Positions 26,501 through 36,299 of a stretch of DNA of 64,000 nucleotides are shown one piece after another. The notes below the pieces were generated by a model. It ran no database searches, had not been told where the DNA came from, and saw only the letters and a list, made by a program, of their open reading frames with translations. Origin of the DNA: Bacillus ectoiniformans. GTDB lineage: Bacteria; Bacillota; Bacilli; Bacillales; Domibacillaceae. The stretch is taken from the NCBI RefSeq assembly GCF_016908875.1, contig NZ_JAFBES010000003.1:124001-188000 (forward strand), read 5' to 3'. The first letter of the stretch is position 1; every line of letters starts with the position of its first letter. Made by a program: the position numbers and the translations under genes.

Positions 26501-27841
26501 TTATCCTACTATGCCAAGCGTATTTAAGAAGACAAGAACAATGACAGCAGGCACGGCCCATTTCATTAACATCAACCAAACAGAGAAGGTGCCAGATGAT
26601 TGAGTCCGTCCTTGCATAAATTCTTTTTCGACGAGAGATTGATCCATTCGCCAGACAATGAATAGGGCAATCAGCAAGCTCCCGACCGGCAAGAGAATAT
26701 TACTGACGAGATAATCTGTTGAATCAAATACATTCTTTCCGAAAATCTGAATATCTGCCAGTGTACTGAAAGAAAGAGCAGCTGGAATACCGGCAAAGAA
26801 AACGATGATTCCTGAAATCCACGCGGTTTTCTTTCTTGAGCGTCCTTTGTTTGTAAAAGCTGCCACAATTATTTCTAATAGGCTGAAAGAAGAAGTAAGG
26901 GTAGCAAACAAGAACAATAGTAGAAAGATAAATAAGAACAGCTCGCCAAGCGGCATTTGTGAAAATACAGATGGCAATACAATAAACAAGAGACCCGGAC
27001 CTTCTGTCGGCTCGTAGCCAAACGCGAACACGACAGGGAAAATGGCTAGTCCCGCAAGCACTGAGACAAAGATATTCATGATCGCAACAGATCCTGCGGA
27101 AGAAGGGATGCTGATATCTTTTTCTAAATACGAGCTGTATGTCACCATGCAGGAAAATCCAACAGCAAGCGAGAAGAAGGACTGTCCAAGCGCATAGAGC
27201 ACAGACTCTCCTGTTATTTTAGAAAAATCCGGCTGAAGAAAGAAACGAACTCCTTCCATAGCCCCTTCAAGCGTTAAAGCGCGGACAACTAGGACGATAA
27301 AAAAGATAAATAAAAGCGGCATCATATATTTGCTGGCTTTTTCGATTCCGTTTTGTATCCCGGAAGACACGACAATCATATTGATAAGCAGAAAGATAGC
27401 TAAACCAGTTATGGTAATAAGCGGAGAACCGGTAATTTGTCCAAACAGTGCACCGTAATCGGCCTCGCTCTTAATCACTTGTCCGCCTAAAGCTGTTACC
27501 GTATAGGTTAGTACCCAGCCCCCCACTACGCTGTAAAAGGAAAGCAGCAAAAAGCAGCCAGCAACACCTAGTTTTCCGACGATGGTCCACACACTGTCAG
27601 GCGCCAGTTTTCTGTAAGCACTGACGGCTTCTTTGCCCGAGCCTCGTCCAATAATAAATTCTGAAATCAGCATAGGAAGCCCAATTAATAAAGTAAATAA
27701 AATAAATAGCAAAAGAAACGCTCCGCCGCCGCTTTGGCCGGTAACATAAGGGAATTTCCAGATGGCACCAAGTCCAATAGCAGCTCCGGCAGATGATAAT
27801 ATAAATCCGAGCTTAGAGGACCACTGCTCTTTTTTCTCCAT
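26501..27841 (-). CDS. Neurotransmitter:sodium symporter family transporter
   Basis: This 446-residue protein has about 11-12 membrane spans of the LeuT/SNF family. The N-terminal sodium/substrate-site signature is present as SSAGAAIGLGAIWKFPYVTG, followed by GGGAFLL. Bacterial members (YhdH, YocR, LeuT, TnaT) import amino acids with sodium. It follows kynA by 27 bp in the same direction and shares the operon's terminator, so tryptophan or kynurenine uptake is a good inference. Confidence 0.88.
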   Translation of the reverse strand: MEKKEQWSSKLGFILSSAGAAIGLGAIWKFPYVTGQSGGGAFLLLFILFTLLIGLPMLISEFIIGRGSGKEAVSAYRKLAPDSVWTIVGKLGVAGCFLLLSFYSVVGGWVLTYTVTALGGQVIKSEADYGALFGQITGSPLITITGLAIFLLINMIVVSSGIQNGIEKASKYMMPLLFIFFIVLVVRALTLEGAMEGVRFFLQPDFSKITGESVLYALGQSFFSLAVGFSCMVTYSSYLEKDISIPSSAGSVAIMNIFVSVLAGLAIFPVVFAFGYEPTEGPGLLFIVLPSVFSQMPLGELFLFIFLLLFLFATLTSSFSLLEIIVAAFTNKGRSRKKTAWISGIIVFFAGIPAALSFSTLADIQIFGKNVFDSTDYLVSNILLPVGSLLIALFIVWRMDQSLVEKEFMQGRTQSSGTFSVWLMLMKWAVPAVIVLVFLNTLGIVG

Positions 27842-27868
27842 ACATACACTCCTTACATGCGAATCACA

Positions 27869-28711
27869 CTATAGCTTCGTACGCAAATCCCATAATTCAG
27901 GGAAGAAGCGATGATCCAGCACTTTCTTTAAATAAGTAACACCAGAGGATCCGCCTGTCCCCATTTTAAATCCGATAATTCGTTCGACTGTTTTCATGTG
28001 GCGAAAGCGCCATTGCTGGAGCCAATCTTCAATATCAATTAATTTCTCTGCCAGCTGGTACAAGTCCCAATATTGATCGACGTTTTTATAAACGTCAAGC
28101 CAAGCGGCTTCAACAGTTGGGTGGCCTGTATAAGTAATAGAAAAATCTCTAGTAAGTAAATCCGGGTCAATTGCGAACCCAGCTCTGGCCAGCGCGTGAA
28201 TTGATGCGTCATAAATGCTTGGAGCCAAATACGCTTGTTCTAATATACCATGAAGCTCTGGGTCTTTTTGATAAATTGATAAAATGTGGCTTGTTTTGTA
28301 ACCCAGCATAAATTCGATTTGGCGGTATTGATAGGATTGAAAACCAGAAGCCTGTCCGAGCTTTTCGCGGAATTCCATGTATTCAGCTGGCGTCAGCGTA
28401 GAAAGAACATCCCAAGCCTGAATGATTTGGGTTTGAATCTTGGATACGCGAGCAAGCATCTTAAAGGCTGGCTGAAGTTCACCCTTTTGTATCAGGTCGA
28501 TCGCTGCCTGCATCTCATGAATAATTAACTTCATCCATAATTCACTGACTTGATGAATGATAATAAACAGCATTTCATCGTGATGGCCGGAAAGTCTCGT
28601 TTGAGAAGAAAGCAGCTGGTCGAGTCCTAAATATTCGCCATACGTCATATTATTGCTGAAATCTGTATGAATATGTTTTTCTTTATCAAACGGCTGATTA
28701 GATGAGGTCAA
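27869..28711 (-). CDS. kynA: Tryptophan 2,3-dioxygenase
   Basis: This haem enzyme opens the indole ring of tryptophan to give N-formylkynurenine. The 280-residue length is usual for bacterial TDO. Visible family blocks are [33 protein letters not shown] (distal His and ligand contacts) and the C-terminal [13 protein letters not shown]. The proximal haem His lies in [13 protein letters not shown]. It overlaps the kynB stop by 4 bp (ATGA), indicating coupled translation. It is the third gene of kynU-kynB-kynA-transporter. Confidence 0.95.
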   Translation of the reverse strand: MTSSNQPFDKEKHIHTDFSNNMTYGEYLGLDQLLSSQTRLSGHHDEMLFIIIHQVSELWMKLIIHEMQAAIDLIQKGELQPAFKMLARVSKIQTQIIQAWDVLSTLTPAEYMEFREKLGQASGFQSYQYRQIEFMLGYKTSHILSIYQKDPELHGILEQAYLAPSIYDASIHALARAGFAIDPDLLTRDFSITYTGHPTVEAAWLDVYKNVDQYWDLYQLAEKLIDIEDWLQQWRFRHMKTVERIIGFKMGTGGSSGVTYLKKVLDHRFFPELWDLRTKL

Positions 28712-29355
28712 AGGGATTCCTCCTTATTTGTCGTTTCGATTGGCCGAAGTACCGCGCGCACAGGACTGCCGTCTGCTCCTTCAAGCGGAAGCGGCAGAGC
28801 AATCAGTTCATAGTTACCGGGGGAAACGTGGTCCAGCAGCGCATTTTCTAAAATATGAATGCCGTTTTGGTGAAGAGAATGATGGGCGGCCATTTCCTTG
28901 CTGTCTAATGGATCAATTGATGGCACGTCTACTCCTAGTAACACGATTTGTTTTTCTTTTAAAAAGGGACCAAGGTTCGGATGAATGGGAATCACTTTCC
29001 TAGGAAATATATTTGGCTGATTAGGTACGGATGTTTTCAGGAGAAGTCTTGACTCTCCATCTAATTGAAGCGCTTCCAATTCTTTTCTGCCAATCATCTC
29101 AAAAGACGAAACGTCGATCACACGGGCAGGTCCAATAAATGGGTCAAGCTCTAGCTCAAGTATGGTTTTCCCCTGGTCATCAAAATGGAATGGAGCATCT
29201 ATATGTGTACCGGTATGCAAGCTAGTCGTCATTCGGCCGATGTTGACCGAACCTGTTTGCTGTTTGATATAAGTGAGTTCATATACAAAAGGAACATCAC
29301 CAGGCCAATGGGCCACAGAATTGGTCAGCGGCTGTGAGATATCAATCCACTTCAT
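28708..29355 (-). CDS. kynB: Kynurenine formamidase
   Basis: This cyclase-family hydrolase (215 residues) removes the formyl group from N-formylkynurenine. The metal-binding motif [12 protein letters not shown] is intact, and the N-terminal [16 protein letters not shown] and a second-half [12 protein letters not shown] are typical for KynB. It starts on the last base of the kynU stop codon (TAATG) and overlaps kynA, so all three enzymes are translationally coupled. Confidence 0.95.
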   Translation of the reverse strand: MKWIDISQPLTNSVAHWPGDVPFVYELTYIKQQTGSVNIGRMTTSLHTGTHIDAPFHFDDQGKTILELELDPFIGPARVIDVSSFEMIGRKELEALQLDGESRLLLKTSVPNQPNIFPRKVIPIHPNLGPFLKEKQIVLLGVDVPSIDPLDSKEMAAHHSLHQNGIHILENALLDHVSPGNYELIALPLPLEGADGSPVRAVLRPIETTNKEESL

Positions 29356-30641
29356 TAAGCGACCACATCCCGTTCGTTAGGATATTTTTTATACTCTTCA
29401 TTTTTCATAATATCTTTAAGGATTTGAACGGTGTTCCAAACGTCAAGAAAACTATTATACAGAGCAACAGGAGCCAGACGAATGCCATTGGGTGATCTGA
29501 AATCCGGGATCACATGACGATCTTTTAATGCTTTGCAAATTCGGGCAGCTTCAGGGTGTTCGAGAAACAGGTGGCCTCCGCGCTTTAGATCGTCTTTCGG
29601 ATTTCTGATAATCAGTCCGCTGTCAGTAAGCTCTGCGCTAATTAACTCCATCATGTAACGAGTCAGTCTTAACGATTTCTGTCTGATTGCATGAATGCCT
29701 GCTTCTGCAAAAATGTCTAACGATCCAATTAGAGGAGCTGCACTAAAAATATGAGGTGTGCCCATTTGAAACGCACCTGCGTGTTCGGCATGATCCAATT
29801 CATGATCCATATCGAATTGCTTCTCTTTCTTTGAACCAAACCAGCCAGCAAGGCCAGGGGATGTGCCGAAATGTCTTTTATTCACGTAAAGAGCGGCTGA
29901 ACTCCCTGGGCCGCCATTTAAATGTTTGTAATTGCACCAAAAGGCGAAGTCCGTGCCCCATTCGCTTAATTCGTGGGGAACCGATCCGATAGAATGGCAA
30001 AGGTCAAATCCGATCAATATCCCTCGTTCATGAGCCTCTTTTGTTAATCGCTTCATATCAAGAATTTGTCCGCTCCGATATAGTACGCTCGGTAAAATAA
30101 TAAGCGCCACATCCTCTTTCATGGCTGCAATAATCTCCTCTTCATTCAAGGTCATCCCATCAGTGCTTTTAACTTGGATTAAGTGTTCATCCGGAGAGTA
30201 CCCCTTATATCGAAGCTGACTTTTAATCGCATAAATATCAGTAGGGAAGGTTAATTCGTCCGCAAGAATCTTCGTTCGGCCGTGATCTGGACGATAAAAG
30301 GTGGCTAGCAGCTGATGCAGGTTAGAAGTAGTGGAACCTGTAACGATTACTTCCTCTTTTGCAGCACCTGCAAGAGGAGCCATTCTTTCTCCCAGCATTT
30401 CTGATAAGTAAAACCACGGATTCTCTCCCTTTGTCCAGCCGTCAATTCCAAGTGCCTTCCAAGATTCCAGCATCTTTAACAAAGACTGTTCAGCACGTTT
30501 AGAAAGCAAACCAAGCGAGTTGCCGTCTAAATAAATTCCCTCTTCGATAAAGTAGAATTCACTGCGAAAGTGAGCTAATGGATCTTGTTCATCCATTAAC
30601 AGAGCATATTCTTTATTTACATCAATGGGTTCGCTGTACAT
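29355..30641 (-). CDS. kynU: Kynureninase
   Basis: This PLP enzyme cleaves kynurenine to anthranilate and alanine. The 428-residue sequence shows N-terminal [14 protein letters not shown], the phosphate-binding [13 protein letters not shown], and the PLP lysine in [14 protein letters not shown]. The start ATG at 30641 follows AAAAGGGGG at 7 bp. It is the first gene of the operon. The leader contains GTTAATTAAC (30676-30685), a small palindrome that may bind a regulator. Confidence 0.95.
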   Translation of the reverse strand: MYSEPIDVNKEYALLMDEQDPLAHFRSEFYFIEEGIYLDGNSLGLLSKRAEQSLLKMLESWKALGIDGWTKGENPWFYLSEMLGERMAPLAGAAKEEVIVTGSTTSNLHQLLATFYRPDHGRTKILADELTFPTDIYAIKSQLRYKGYSPDEHLIQVKSTDGMTLNEEEIIAAMKEDVALIILPSVLYRSGQILDMKRLTKEAHERGILIGFDLCHSIGSVPHELSEWGTDFAFWCNYKHLNGGPGSSAALYVNKRHFGTSPGLAGWFGSKKEKQFDMDHELDHAEHAGAFQMGTPHIFSAAPLIGSLDIFAEAGIHAIRQKSLRLTRYMMELISAELTDSGLIIRNPKDDLKRGGHLFLEHPEAARICKALKDRHVIPDFRSPNGIRLAPVALYNSFLDVWNTVQILKDIMKNEEYKKYPNERDVVA

Positions 30642-30758
30642 TTACATCCCCCTTTTTTAATTTTTGTTTAATTCTGTTAATTAACTATAATTCAATGGGG
30701 GTAATTAGGTCAATGAGGCCTGTTTTTATTTAATTAATAGGAAGGTTTTAAAAAAATA

Positions 30759-30824
30759 TTCCGCATTTGTGGAATTTTCCGTTTTGGCGGAATTTATATG
30801 CGATATTATTCCGAAAAAACGGAA
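30759..30824 (+). promoter_or_regulatory. Three enhancer-like repeats TTCCG-N6-CGGAA
   Basis: Copies are at 30759-30774 (right arm TGGAA), 30777-30792 and 30809-30824. Centres are 18 and 32 bp apart. They lie about 100-190 bp upstream of the sigma-54 transcription start, where enhancer-binding activators bind. The activator gene at 34801 is the obvious candidate. Confidence 0.75.
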
Positions 30825-30922
30825 TAACTTAGAGGTGAAAGGGAGAGGAAGGTGACAAAAAATTACCGATAAATTTTGTCTAATTAACGACTTTTAGGAT
30901 TTTGAGAGAAAAAGAATGAAAG

Positions 30923-30939
30923 TTGGCATACTAATTGCA
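30923..30939 (+). promoter_or_regulatory. Sigma-54 (SigL) promoter of the ketone-body operon
   Basis: TTGGCAT-ACTAA-TTGCA has the invariant GG (30925-30926) and GC (30937-30938) at exactly 10 bp spacing, close to the -24/-12 consensus TTGGCACN5TTGCW. Confidence 0.85.
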
Positions 30940-30973
30940 ATAAAAGTACTAAAGAATTGTTTGTTTATTTTAA

Positions 30974-30988
30974 TTGAAAGCGTTTGCT
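30974..30988 (+). promoter_or_regulatory. cre box downstream of the sigma-54 promoter
   Basis: TTGAAAGCGTTTGCT matches WTGNAANCGNWNNCW at every fixed position. It lies in the 5' leader about 24 bp after the expected transcript start, suited to CcpA roadblock repression. Confidence 0.78.
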
Positions 30989-31009
30989 TTTATAAAGGAG
31001 GTACATGAA

Positions 31010-32434
31010 ATGGATTTAATCATCATTTTGCTCGCTTTAGGTTTGCTGATGTTTGTAGCATATCGGGGCTTTTCCGTTATCTTGTTCGCGCCGATCTGTG
31101 CACTATTAGCGGTTATGCTGACGGAACCAAGCCATGTCTTACCATTCTTTTCTAATATTTTCATGGAAAAAATGGTTGGTTTCATTAAGCTGTATTTCCC
31201 TGTATTTTTACTAGGGGCTATTTTTGGAAAGATCGTTGAGATGTCAGGCTTGGCTGAGTCCATTGCCAAAACCATTGTTCAATTAGTAGGGGCTAAGCGT
31301 GCAATATTAGCGATCGTGTTAATGGGCGCGATTCTAACATATAGCGGAGTCAGCTTATTCGTTGTTGTATTCGCGGTTTACCCATTCGCTAAAAATCTGT
31401 TCCGTGAGGCGAATATTCCGAAACGCTTAATACCAGGAACCATAGCACTCGGAGCATTCACATTTACAATGGACGCACTGCCGGGTACACCGCAAATTCA
31501 GAATGTTATTCCGACGACGTTCTTTAAAACAGATATTTATGCAGCACCCACACTTGGAATTTTAGGTGCGATCTTCGTTTTAACGGTAGGTATGCTTTAC
31601 CTTGAGTCACGCCGCCGAAAAGCGGCTAAAGCAGGGGAAGGGTATTTCGGTATCAATAATGAAATTGAGGAAGAAGAAGATTCGAATGCAGATGAAGCAC
31701 CGGCAGAAGAAAATCCATCGACAGCTAAGAAAATTCTTGCCTTTGTTCCGCTTGTACTTGTCGCTGTCATGAACAAATTCTTTACAGAAACACTGCCTAA
31801 GCTATATCCAAACGGATTTGATTTTACCAAAATTGGGTTAGACTCGTATGGGAAAATCGACTTGTCAACTGTCCTTGCTATTTGGTCCGTGGAATTGGCT
31901 CTCGTGACAGGGATTGTGGCTGCACTATTATTCAACTGGAAACGTGTAACGATCAATTTCAAGGCTGGACTAAACACAGCCATTGGCGGCGCGCTTTTGG
32001 CTGCTATGAACACGGGTGCTGAATATGGGTTCGGGGGTGTCATCGCCTCACTTCCAGGCTTTACGGTTATCAGTAAAGGCATATCAGAAACATTCACGAA
32101 TCCGCTCGTTAACGGAGCCGTCACGACGACCACGCTTGCTGGTGTGACTGGTTCAGCATCAGGCGGAATGGGGATTGCGCTAAGTGCGATGGCTGATAAA
32201 TATATGGAAGCCATCACTCAATACAATATTCCTCCAGAGGTCATGCACCGTGTCATTTCTATGGCATCAGGCGGAATGGATACTCTTCCTCATAATGGAG
32301 CGGTCATTACGCTGCTGGCTGTTACTGGCCTGACTCACCGTCAGTCTTACAGAGATATTTTTGCCATCACAGTCATTAAAACATTAGCTGTATTCTTTAT
32401 TATTACTGTTTATAACTTAACAGGATTGGTTTAA
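31010..32434 (+). CDS. GntP-family permease, probable 3-hydroxybutyrate/acetoacetate carrier
   Basis: This 474-residue membrane protein has about 12-14 spans. Family features include LTYSGVSLFVVVFAVYPFA, FTMDALPGTPQIQN and SGGMDTLPHNGAVITLL. A charged loop rich in Glu follows RRRKAAKAGEG at about residue 205. ATG 31010 follows AAAGGAGG at 8 bp. GntP proteins carry gluconate and other organic acids with protons. The operon partners (ScoAB and 3-hydroxybutyrate dehydrogenase) and the parallel with B. subtilis yxjC-scoAB-yxjF indicate ketone bodies as substrates. Confidence 0.87.
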   Translation: MDLIIILLALGLLMFVAYRGFSVILFAPICALLAVMLTEPSHVLPFFSNIFMEKMVGFIKLYFPVFLLGAIFGKIVEMSGLAESIAKTIVQLVGAKRAILAIVLMGAILTYSGVSLFVVVFAVYPFAKNLFREANIPKRLIPGTIALGAFTFTMDALPGTPQIQNVIPTTFFKTDIYAAPTLGILGAIFVLTVGMLYLESRRRKAAKAGEGYFGINNEIEEEEDSNADEAPAEENPSTAKKILAFVPLVLVAVMNKFFTETLPKLYPNGFDFTKIGLDSYGKIDLSTVLAIWSVELALVTGIVAALLFNWKRVTINFKAGLNTAIGGALLAAMNTGAEYGFGGVIASLPGFTVISKGISETFTNPLVNGAVTTTTLAGVTGSASGGMGIALSAMADKYMEAITQYNIPPEVMHRVISMASGGMDTLPHNGAVITLLAVTGLTHRQSYRDIFAITVIKTLAVFFIITVYNLTGLV

Positions 32435-32461
32435 TACAAAGACAAGAGGAGGACGTTTTTT

Positions 32462-33160
32462 ATGGGGAAAGGAAAAATTTTCGACTCATTTGATGATGCG
32501 GTACAAGATATTCAAGATGGAGCGACACTTGTTGTAGGAGGTTTCGGATTATCCGGAATTCCAGAGAAATCGATTCTTGCTATTCAGGATAAAGGTGTTA
32601 AGGATCTGACAGTTGTGAGCAACAACTGCGGAGTGGATGACTGGGGACTTGGACTTTTGCTTGCGAATAAGCAAATCAAAAAAATGGTTGCTTCTTATGT
32701 TGGGGAAAATAAGATTTTTGAGCAGCAGTATTTAAGCGGAGAATTAGAAGTGGAACTGGTGCCTCAAGGAACACTTGCTGAGCGGATGAGAGCAGGCGGT
32801 GCAGGAATTCCTGGTTTCTACACAGCAACCGGTGTCGGCACGGCTATTGCAGAAGGGAAAGACCATAAAGAATTTGATGGAAAAATGTATTTGCTCGAGC
32901 GGGGAATTGTTGGGGATTTCGCTCTTGTAAAGGCATGGAAAGCGGATACGATGGGGAACTTAGTGTTCCGAAAAACAGCTCGCAACTTTAATCCGGTAGC
33001 AGCGATGGCAGGCAAGATCACGATTGTGGAAGCAGAGGAAATTGTGGAAGCAGGAGAATTAGATCCAGATGAAATCCACACACCAGGCATTTATGTACAG
33101 CGAGTGTTAAAAGGGGAAAATTACGAAAAAAGAATCGAAAGACGAACGGTCAGATCATAA
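32462..33160 (+). CDS. scoA: Succinyl-CoA:3-ketoacid CoA-transferase subunit A
   Basis: The alpha subunit (232 residues) of the enzyme transfers CoA from succinyl-CoA to acetoacetate. The CoA-transferase oxyanion motif [10 protein letters not shown] lies near residue 22-31. [19 protein letters not shown]-like and [15 protein letters not shown] blocks are also present. It follows the permease by 27 bp with AAGAGGAGGACG upstream and precedes the B subunit by 15 bp. Confidence 0.94.
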   Translation: MGKGKIFDSFDDAVQDIQDGATLVVGGFGLSGIPEKSILAIQDKGVKDLTVVSNNCGVDDWGLGLLLANKQIKKMVASYVGENKIFEQQYLSGELEVELVPQGTLAERMRAGGAGIPGFYTATGVGTAIAEGKDHKEFDGKMYLLERGIVGDFALVKAWKADTMGNLVFRKTARNFNPVAAMAGKITIVEAEEIVEAGELDPDEIHTPGIYVQRVLKGENYEKRIERRTVRS

Positions 33161-33175
33161 GGGGGAGGAAGTCAA

Positions 33176-33820
33176 ATGAGTGATGTTCGATTAAAGATTA
33201 TTAAACGTGCGGTAAAGGAAATTAAAGATGGAATGAATGTCAATTTAGGCATCGGCATGCCAACATTGGTGGCTAATGAAATTCCAGATGATTATCAAGT
33301 GCTGCTTCAATCAGAAAATGGATTATTAGGCATTGGTCCTTACCCTGCAGAAGACCAAGTAGATCCTGATCTAATCAATGCCGGTAAAGAAACAGTCACG
33401 GCAGCGCGTGGAGCTTCTTTCTTTGACAGTGCCGAATCATTCGCTATGATCCGCGGCGGACATATTGACTTAGCGATTCTTGGCGGAATGGAAGTGGCTG
33501 AAAATGGTGATTTAGCTAACTGGATGATCCCTGGCAAGATGGTAAAAGGCATGGGCGGCGCGATGGATCTAGTAAATGGAGCAAAGCGTGTGGTTGTCAC
33601 GATGGAGCACACAAATAAAAAAGGTGAATCTAAAGTAAAAAAAGAATGTGAATTGCCATTAACTGGACAAGGAGTAGTAAATCGCTTAATTACAGATTTA
33701 GCTGTTTTTGATTTCACAAATGAGGGAATGATATTAACCGAACTTCAAGAAGGCGCAACACTTGAAGAGGTAAAAGAAAAAACGGCTGCAGCATTTACAG
33801 TAAGCGAGCAGCTTAAATAG
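33176..33820 (+). CDS. scoB: Succinyl-CoA:3-ketoacid CoA-transferase subunit B
   Basis: The beta subunit (214 residues) carries the catalytic glutamate in [12 protein letters not shown]. The N-terminal [16 protein letters not shown] and the [15 protein letters not shown] block are typical. AGGGGGAGGAAGTCAA precedes the ATG. With ScoA it activates acetoacetate to acetoacetyl-CoA for thiolysis and entry into the TCA cycle. Confidence 0.94.
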   Translation: MSDVRLKIIKRAVKEIKDGMNVNLGIGMPTLVANEIPDDYQVLLQSENGLLGIGPYPAEDQVDPDLINAGKETVTAARGASFFDSAESFAMIRGGHIDLAILGGMEVAENGDLANWMIPGKMVKGMGGAMDLVNGAKRVVVTMEHTNKKGESKVKKECELPLTGQGVVNRLITDLAVFDFTNEGMILTELQEGATLEEVKEKTAAAFTVSEQLK

Positions 33821-33832
33821 GAGGACTAGACA

Positions 33833-34618
33833 ATGGCAGATATGTTAAAGGGAAAAGTAGCTATGGTGACAGGATCAGCGAGCGGTATCGGACTTGAAGT
33901 AGCTCGAGCTTTTGCAAAAGAAGGAGCAAAGGTCGTTATTTCGGATTTAAAAGAAGAGGCGGCAATGAAAGCAGCAGAAGAATTAAAGGCGCAAGGATAT
34001 GAAGCGGCTGCTGTAGTCTGTGACGTGACGAATGAACAGCAGGTGGAAGACAGCTTTAAGTTTACTGCAGATACATTTGGTAAGTTAGATATTTTAGTGA
34101 ATAATGCGGGTCTGCAGCACGTTTCACCAATCGAAGAATTTCCTACAGAGAAATTTGAACTTTTGATTAAAGTGATGCTGACAGCTCCATTCATGGCCAT
34201 TAAAAAGGCACTGCCGATGATGAAAGAGCAAGGCTACGGCCGAATCATTAATATGGCTTCTATCAACGGATTAGTCGGTTTCTCAGGGAAAGCAGCTTAT
34301 AACAGTGCCAAGCACGGTGTGATCGGTTTAACGAAAGTAGCAGCTTTAGAAACAGCTGAGCACGGCATCACGGTTAACGCGTTATGCCCTGGATATGTGG
34401 ATACGCCGCTTGTGCGAGGCCAGCTGACGGATTTGGCTAAAACGAGAAACGTTGAGCTTGAAAGTGTACTTGAGGAAGTTATCTATCCATTAGTTCCTCA
34501 AAAGCGTCTTTTAGGTGTAGATGAAATTGCTGATTACGCTATATTCCTGGCAAGTGAAAAAGCAAAAGGAGTGACCGGTCAAGCGGTCGTTCTTGACGGC
34601 GGGTATACAGTTCAATAA
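33833..34618 (+). CDS. bdhA: 3-hydroxybutyrate dehydrogenase
   Basis: This short-chain dehydrogenase of 261 residues oxidises D-3-hydroxybutyrate to acetoacetate with NAD. The cofactor motif is TGSASGIG. NNAGLQHVSPIEEFP is characteristic of bacterial 3-hydroxybutyrate dehydrogenases. The catalytic set is Ser in MASINGL, then YNSAK. It starts 12 bp after scoB with AGGAGG. It is the last gene of the operon; a long terminator follows. Confidence 0.93.
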   Translation: MADMLKGKVAMVTGSASGIGLEVARAFAKEGAKVVISDLKEEAAMKAAEELKAQGYEAAAVVCDVTNEQQVEDSFKFTADTFGKLDILVNNAGLQHVSPIEEFPTEKFELLIKVMLTAPFMAIKKALPMMKEQGYGRIINMASINGLVGFSGKAAYNSAKHGVIGLTKVAALETAEHGITVNALCPGYVDTPLVRGQLTDLAKTRNVELESVLEEVIYPLVPQKRLLGVDEIADYAIFLASEKAKGVTGQAVVLDGGYTVQ

Positions 34619-34636
34619 CAATAAATAATAAAACAT

Positions 34637-34713
34637 AAAGAGTGACTCTTGCAGGCCAGATCAAACTCGAATGAGAAAAGATCTGAAAAGACATGGCAAG
34701 GGTCACTCTTTTT
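34637..34713 (+). terminator. Terminator of the ketone-body operon
   Basis: AAAGAGTGACTCTTGC pairs with GCAAGGGTCACTCTTT, enclosing a second stem CAGATC/GATCTG, and is followed by TTTTT. Confidence 0.88.
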
Positions 34714-34800
34714 GGCATGGGACAAATGTTTATCTGCTTTAATGGTTGTAGTATGATAAGTAGTAGATCAAAAACGAATCATTCGGCAAGGAGATACAGA

Positions 34801-36207
34801 ATGAAACATTCATCGAGTAAATTGCCCTATGAATGGCTCGAAGAAATCATTAACTTAGCGGCTGAGTGGGTAGTCGTTGTAGACTGTGATGGAGTCATTT
34901 TATATATAAATTCAGCATACTGTGACTTTCTTGAGACAAGTGTGAAAGAGGCTATAGGCAGGCATGTCACAGAAGTCATTGAAAACACGAGAATGCATAT
35001 TGTGACGAAAACAAGACAGCCTGAAATTGCTTCGATTCACTCCATTAAAGGCAGTGAAATGATAGCTAACCGCCATCCGCTATTTGTGAACGATCAGCTG
35101 GTTGGCGCAGTAGGCACAGTGATGTTTCGAAACTCAGAGGATTGGCTCGCTTATTCGAAAAAGGTTCAGCCGCTGTTAGAAGAGTTGAAATATTATAAAA
35201 AGCGCTTTGAAAACGAGTTGAAAAGCAAATATAGCTTTGATGATTTAATCGGAGAGAACGAACAATTTGTCAACGCAAAGAAATTAGCTCAGCGGGTGTC
35301 AGGAAGCCAGTCAGCGGTTTTGCTGCTGGGGGAATCTGGCACAGGTAAAGAATTGTTTGCTCACGGAATACATGGAGCCAGCAACAGAGGAGTCTTTCCT
35401 TTCGTTCGAGTCAATTCTGCTTCGATCCCGGAGCATTTATTAGAATCTGAATTGTTCGGCTACGAAGAAGGAGCATTTACAGGAGCTAAAAAAGGCGGCA
35501 AAAAGGGAAAGTTTGAGTTGGCACATCGCGGGACCATTTTCTTAGATGAGATCGGGGATATGCCTCTTGCTATGCAAAGTAAATTGCTTCGGGTTCTTCA
35601 AGAAAAAGAAATAGAGAGAGTAGGCGGTCAAACGCCAACACCAATTGATGTAAGAGTGATTGCGGCAACTCACCGAAACTTAGAAGAAATGGTGAAAAGG
35701 GGCGAATTTCGTCAAGATTTGTATTACCGGCTGAACGTGATGAAGATTGAAATTCCTTCATTAAAACAACGAACAGAAGATCTAGAAGCCATCGCTAACG
35801 TTTTGCTAAAGAAGCTTGAAAAGAAGTTTAACCGCCAGCATATTACGATCTCCCCTGAAGTAATTAACCGTCTCTTGCTTCATTCCTGGCCGGGAAATAT
35901 CCGAGAGTTAGAGAATGTGCTTGAACGTTCGGTCAATGTGCTTGATGAGAATGTGATTCGAAGAGCACACCTCCCTTTGTATTTGAGGGAAGACATTCAG
36001 CCTAACGAAGCGGATGAAGAGGCACAAGACGCATTCAAGAGAGATCCTGCGGGAATTTTGCCGCTTAAGCAGACATTAGCGGCAGCGGAAGTGAAAGCAT
36101 TAAAGCAAGCGTTAGCCGCAGCTGACGGAAATAAACAAGAGGCAGCCAAAATTCTAGGAATAAGTAAAACGAGTTTTTACGATAAATATAAGTTTTACGG
36201 CTTATGA
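34801..36207 (+). CDS. Sigma-54-dependent PAS-AAA-Fis activator (probable regulator of the ketone-body operon)
   Basis: This 468-residue enhancer-binding protein has a PAS sensor (about 10-110) and an AAA+ domain with Walker A GESGTGKE (177-184) and the sigma-54 contact loop GAFTGA (224-229). Walker B is FLDEIGD, and the R-finger region follows FRQDLYYRLNV. A Fis-type HTH lies near residues 440-465 (AAKILGISKTSFYDKY). ATG 34801 is used because AAGGAG precedes it; an open frame reaches back to 34693 but runs through the upstream terminator. The neighbouring sigma-54 promoter and enhancer repeats are its likely target. Confidence 0.92.
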   Translation: MKHSSSKLPYEWLEEIINLAAEWVVVVDCDGVILYINSAYCDFLETSVKEAIGRHVTEVIENTRMHIVTKTRQPEIASIHSIKGSEMIANRHPLFVNDQLVGAVGTVMFRNSEDWLAYSKKVQPLLEELKYYKKRFENELKSKYSFDDLIGENEQFVNAKKLAQRVSGSQSAVLLLGESGTGKELFAHGIHGASNRGVFPFVRVNSASIPEHLLESELFGYEEGAFTGAKKGGKKGKFELAHRGTIFLDEIGDMPLAMQSKLLRVLQEKEIERVGGQTPTPIDVRVIAATHRNLEEMVKRGEFRQDLYYRLNVMKIEIPSLKQRTEDLEAIANVLLKKLEKKFNRQHITISPEVINRLLLHSWPGNIRELENVLERSVNVLDENVIRRAHLPLYLREDIQPNEADEEAQDAFKRDPAGILPLKQTLAAAEVKALKQALAAADGNKQEAAKILGISKTSFYDKYKFYGL

Positions 36208-36237
36208 AAGAAAAGTATGTAAATTTTCAAAAAACGA

Positions 36238-36266
36238 TTCCAATCAATTTTTTGTTGCAGTATAAT
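36238..36266 (+). promoter_or_regulatory. Probable promoter of purU
   Basis: TTCCAA (36238-36243) and a perfect TATAAT (36261-36266) are 17 bp apart, ending 33 bp before the start codon. Confidence 0.5.
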
Positions 36267-36299
36267 TGATAATCAACATGAAAAGGCAGGGTAATTTTA

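Noticed and set aside
31597-32217. Leftward 206-codon frame inside the GntP permease gene
   Set aside because: It is antisense to membrane-protein codons and has a Ser/Pro/Ala-rich composition without motifs; a shadow of the real gene.
34637-34713. Long stem considered as a riboswitch or regulatory leader for the activator gene
   Set aside because: The T run and its position right after bdhA make a simple terminator the better explanation.
34693-34800. Upstream extension of the sigma-54 activator gene
   Set aside because: These 36 codons run through the right arm of the preceding terminator. The ATG at 34801 has the ribosome binding site and starts just before the PAS domain.
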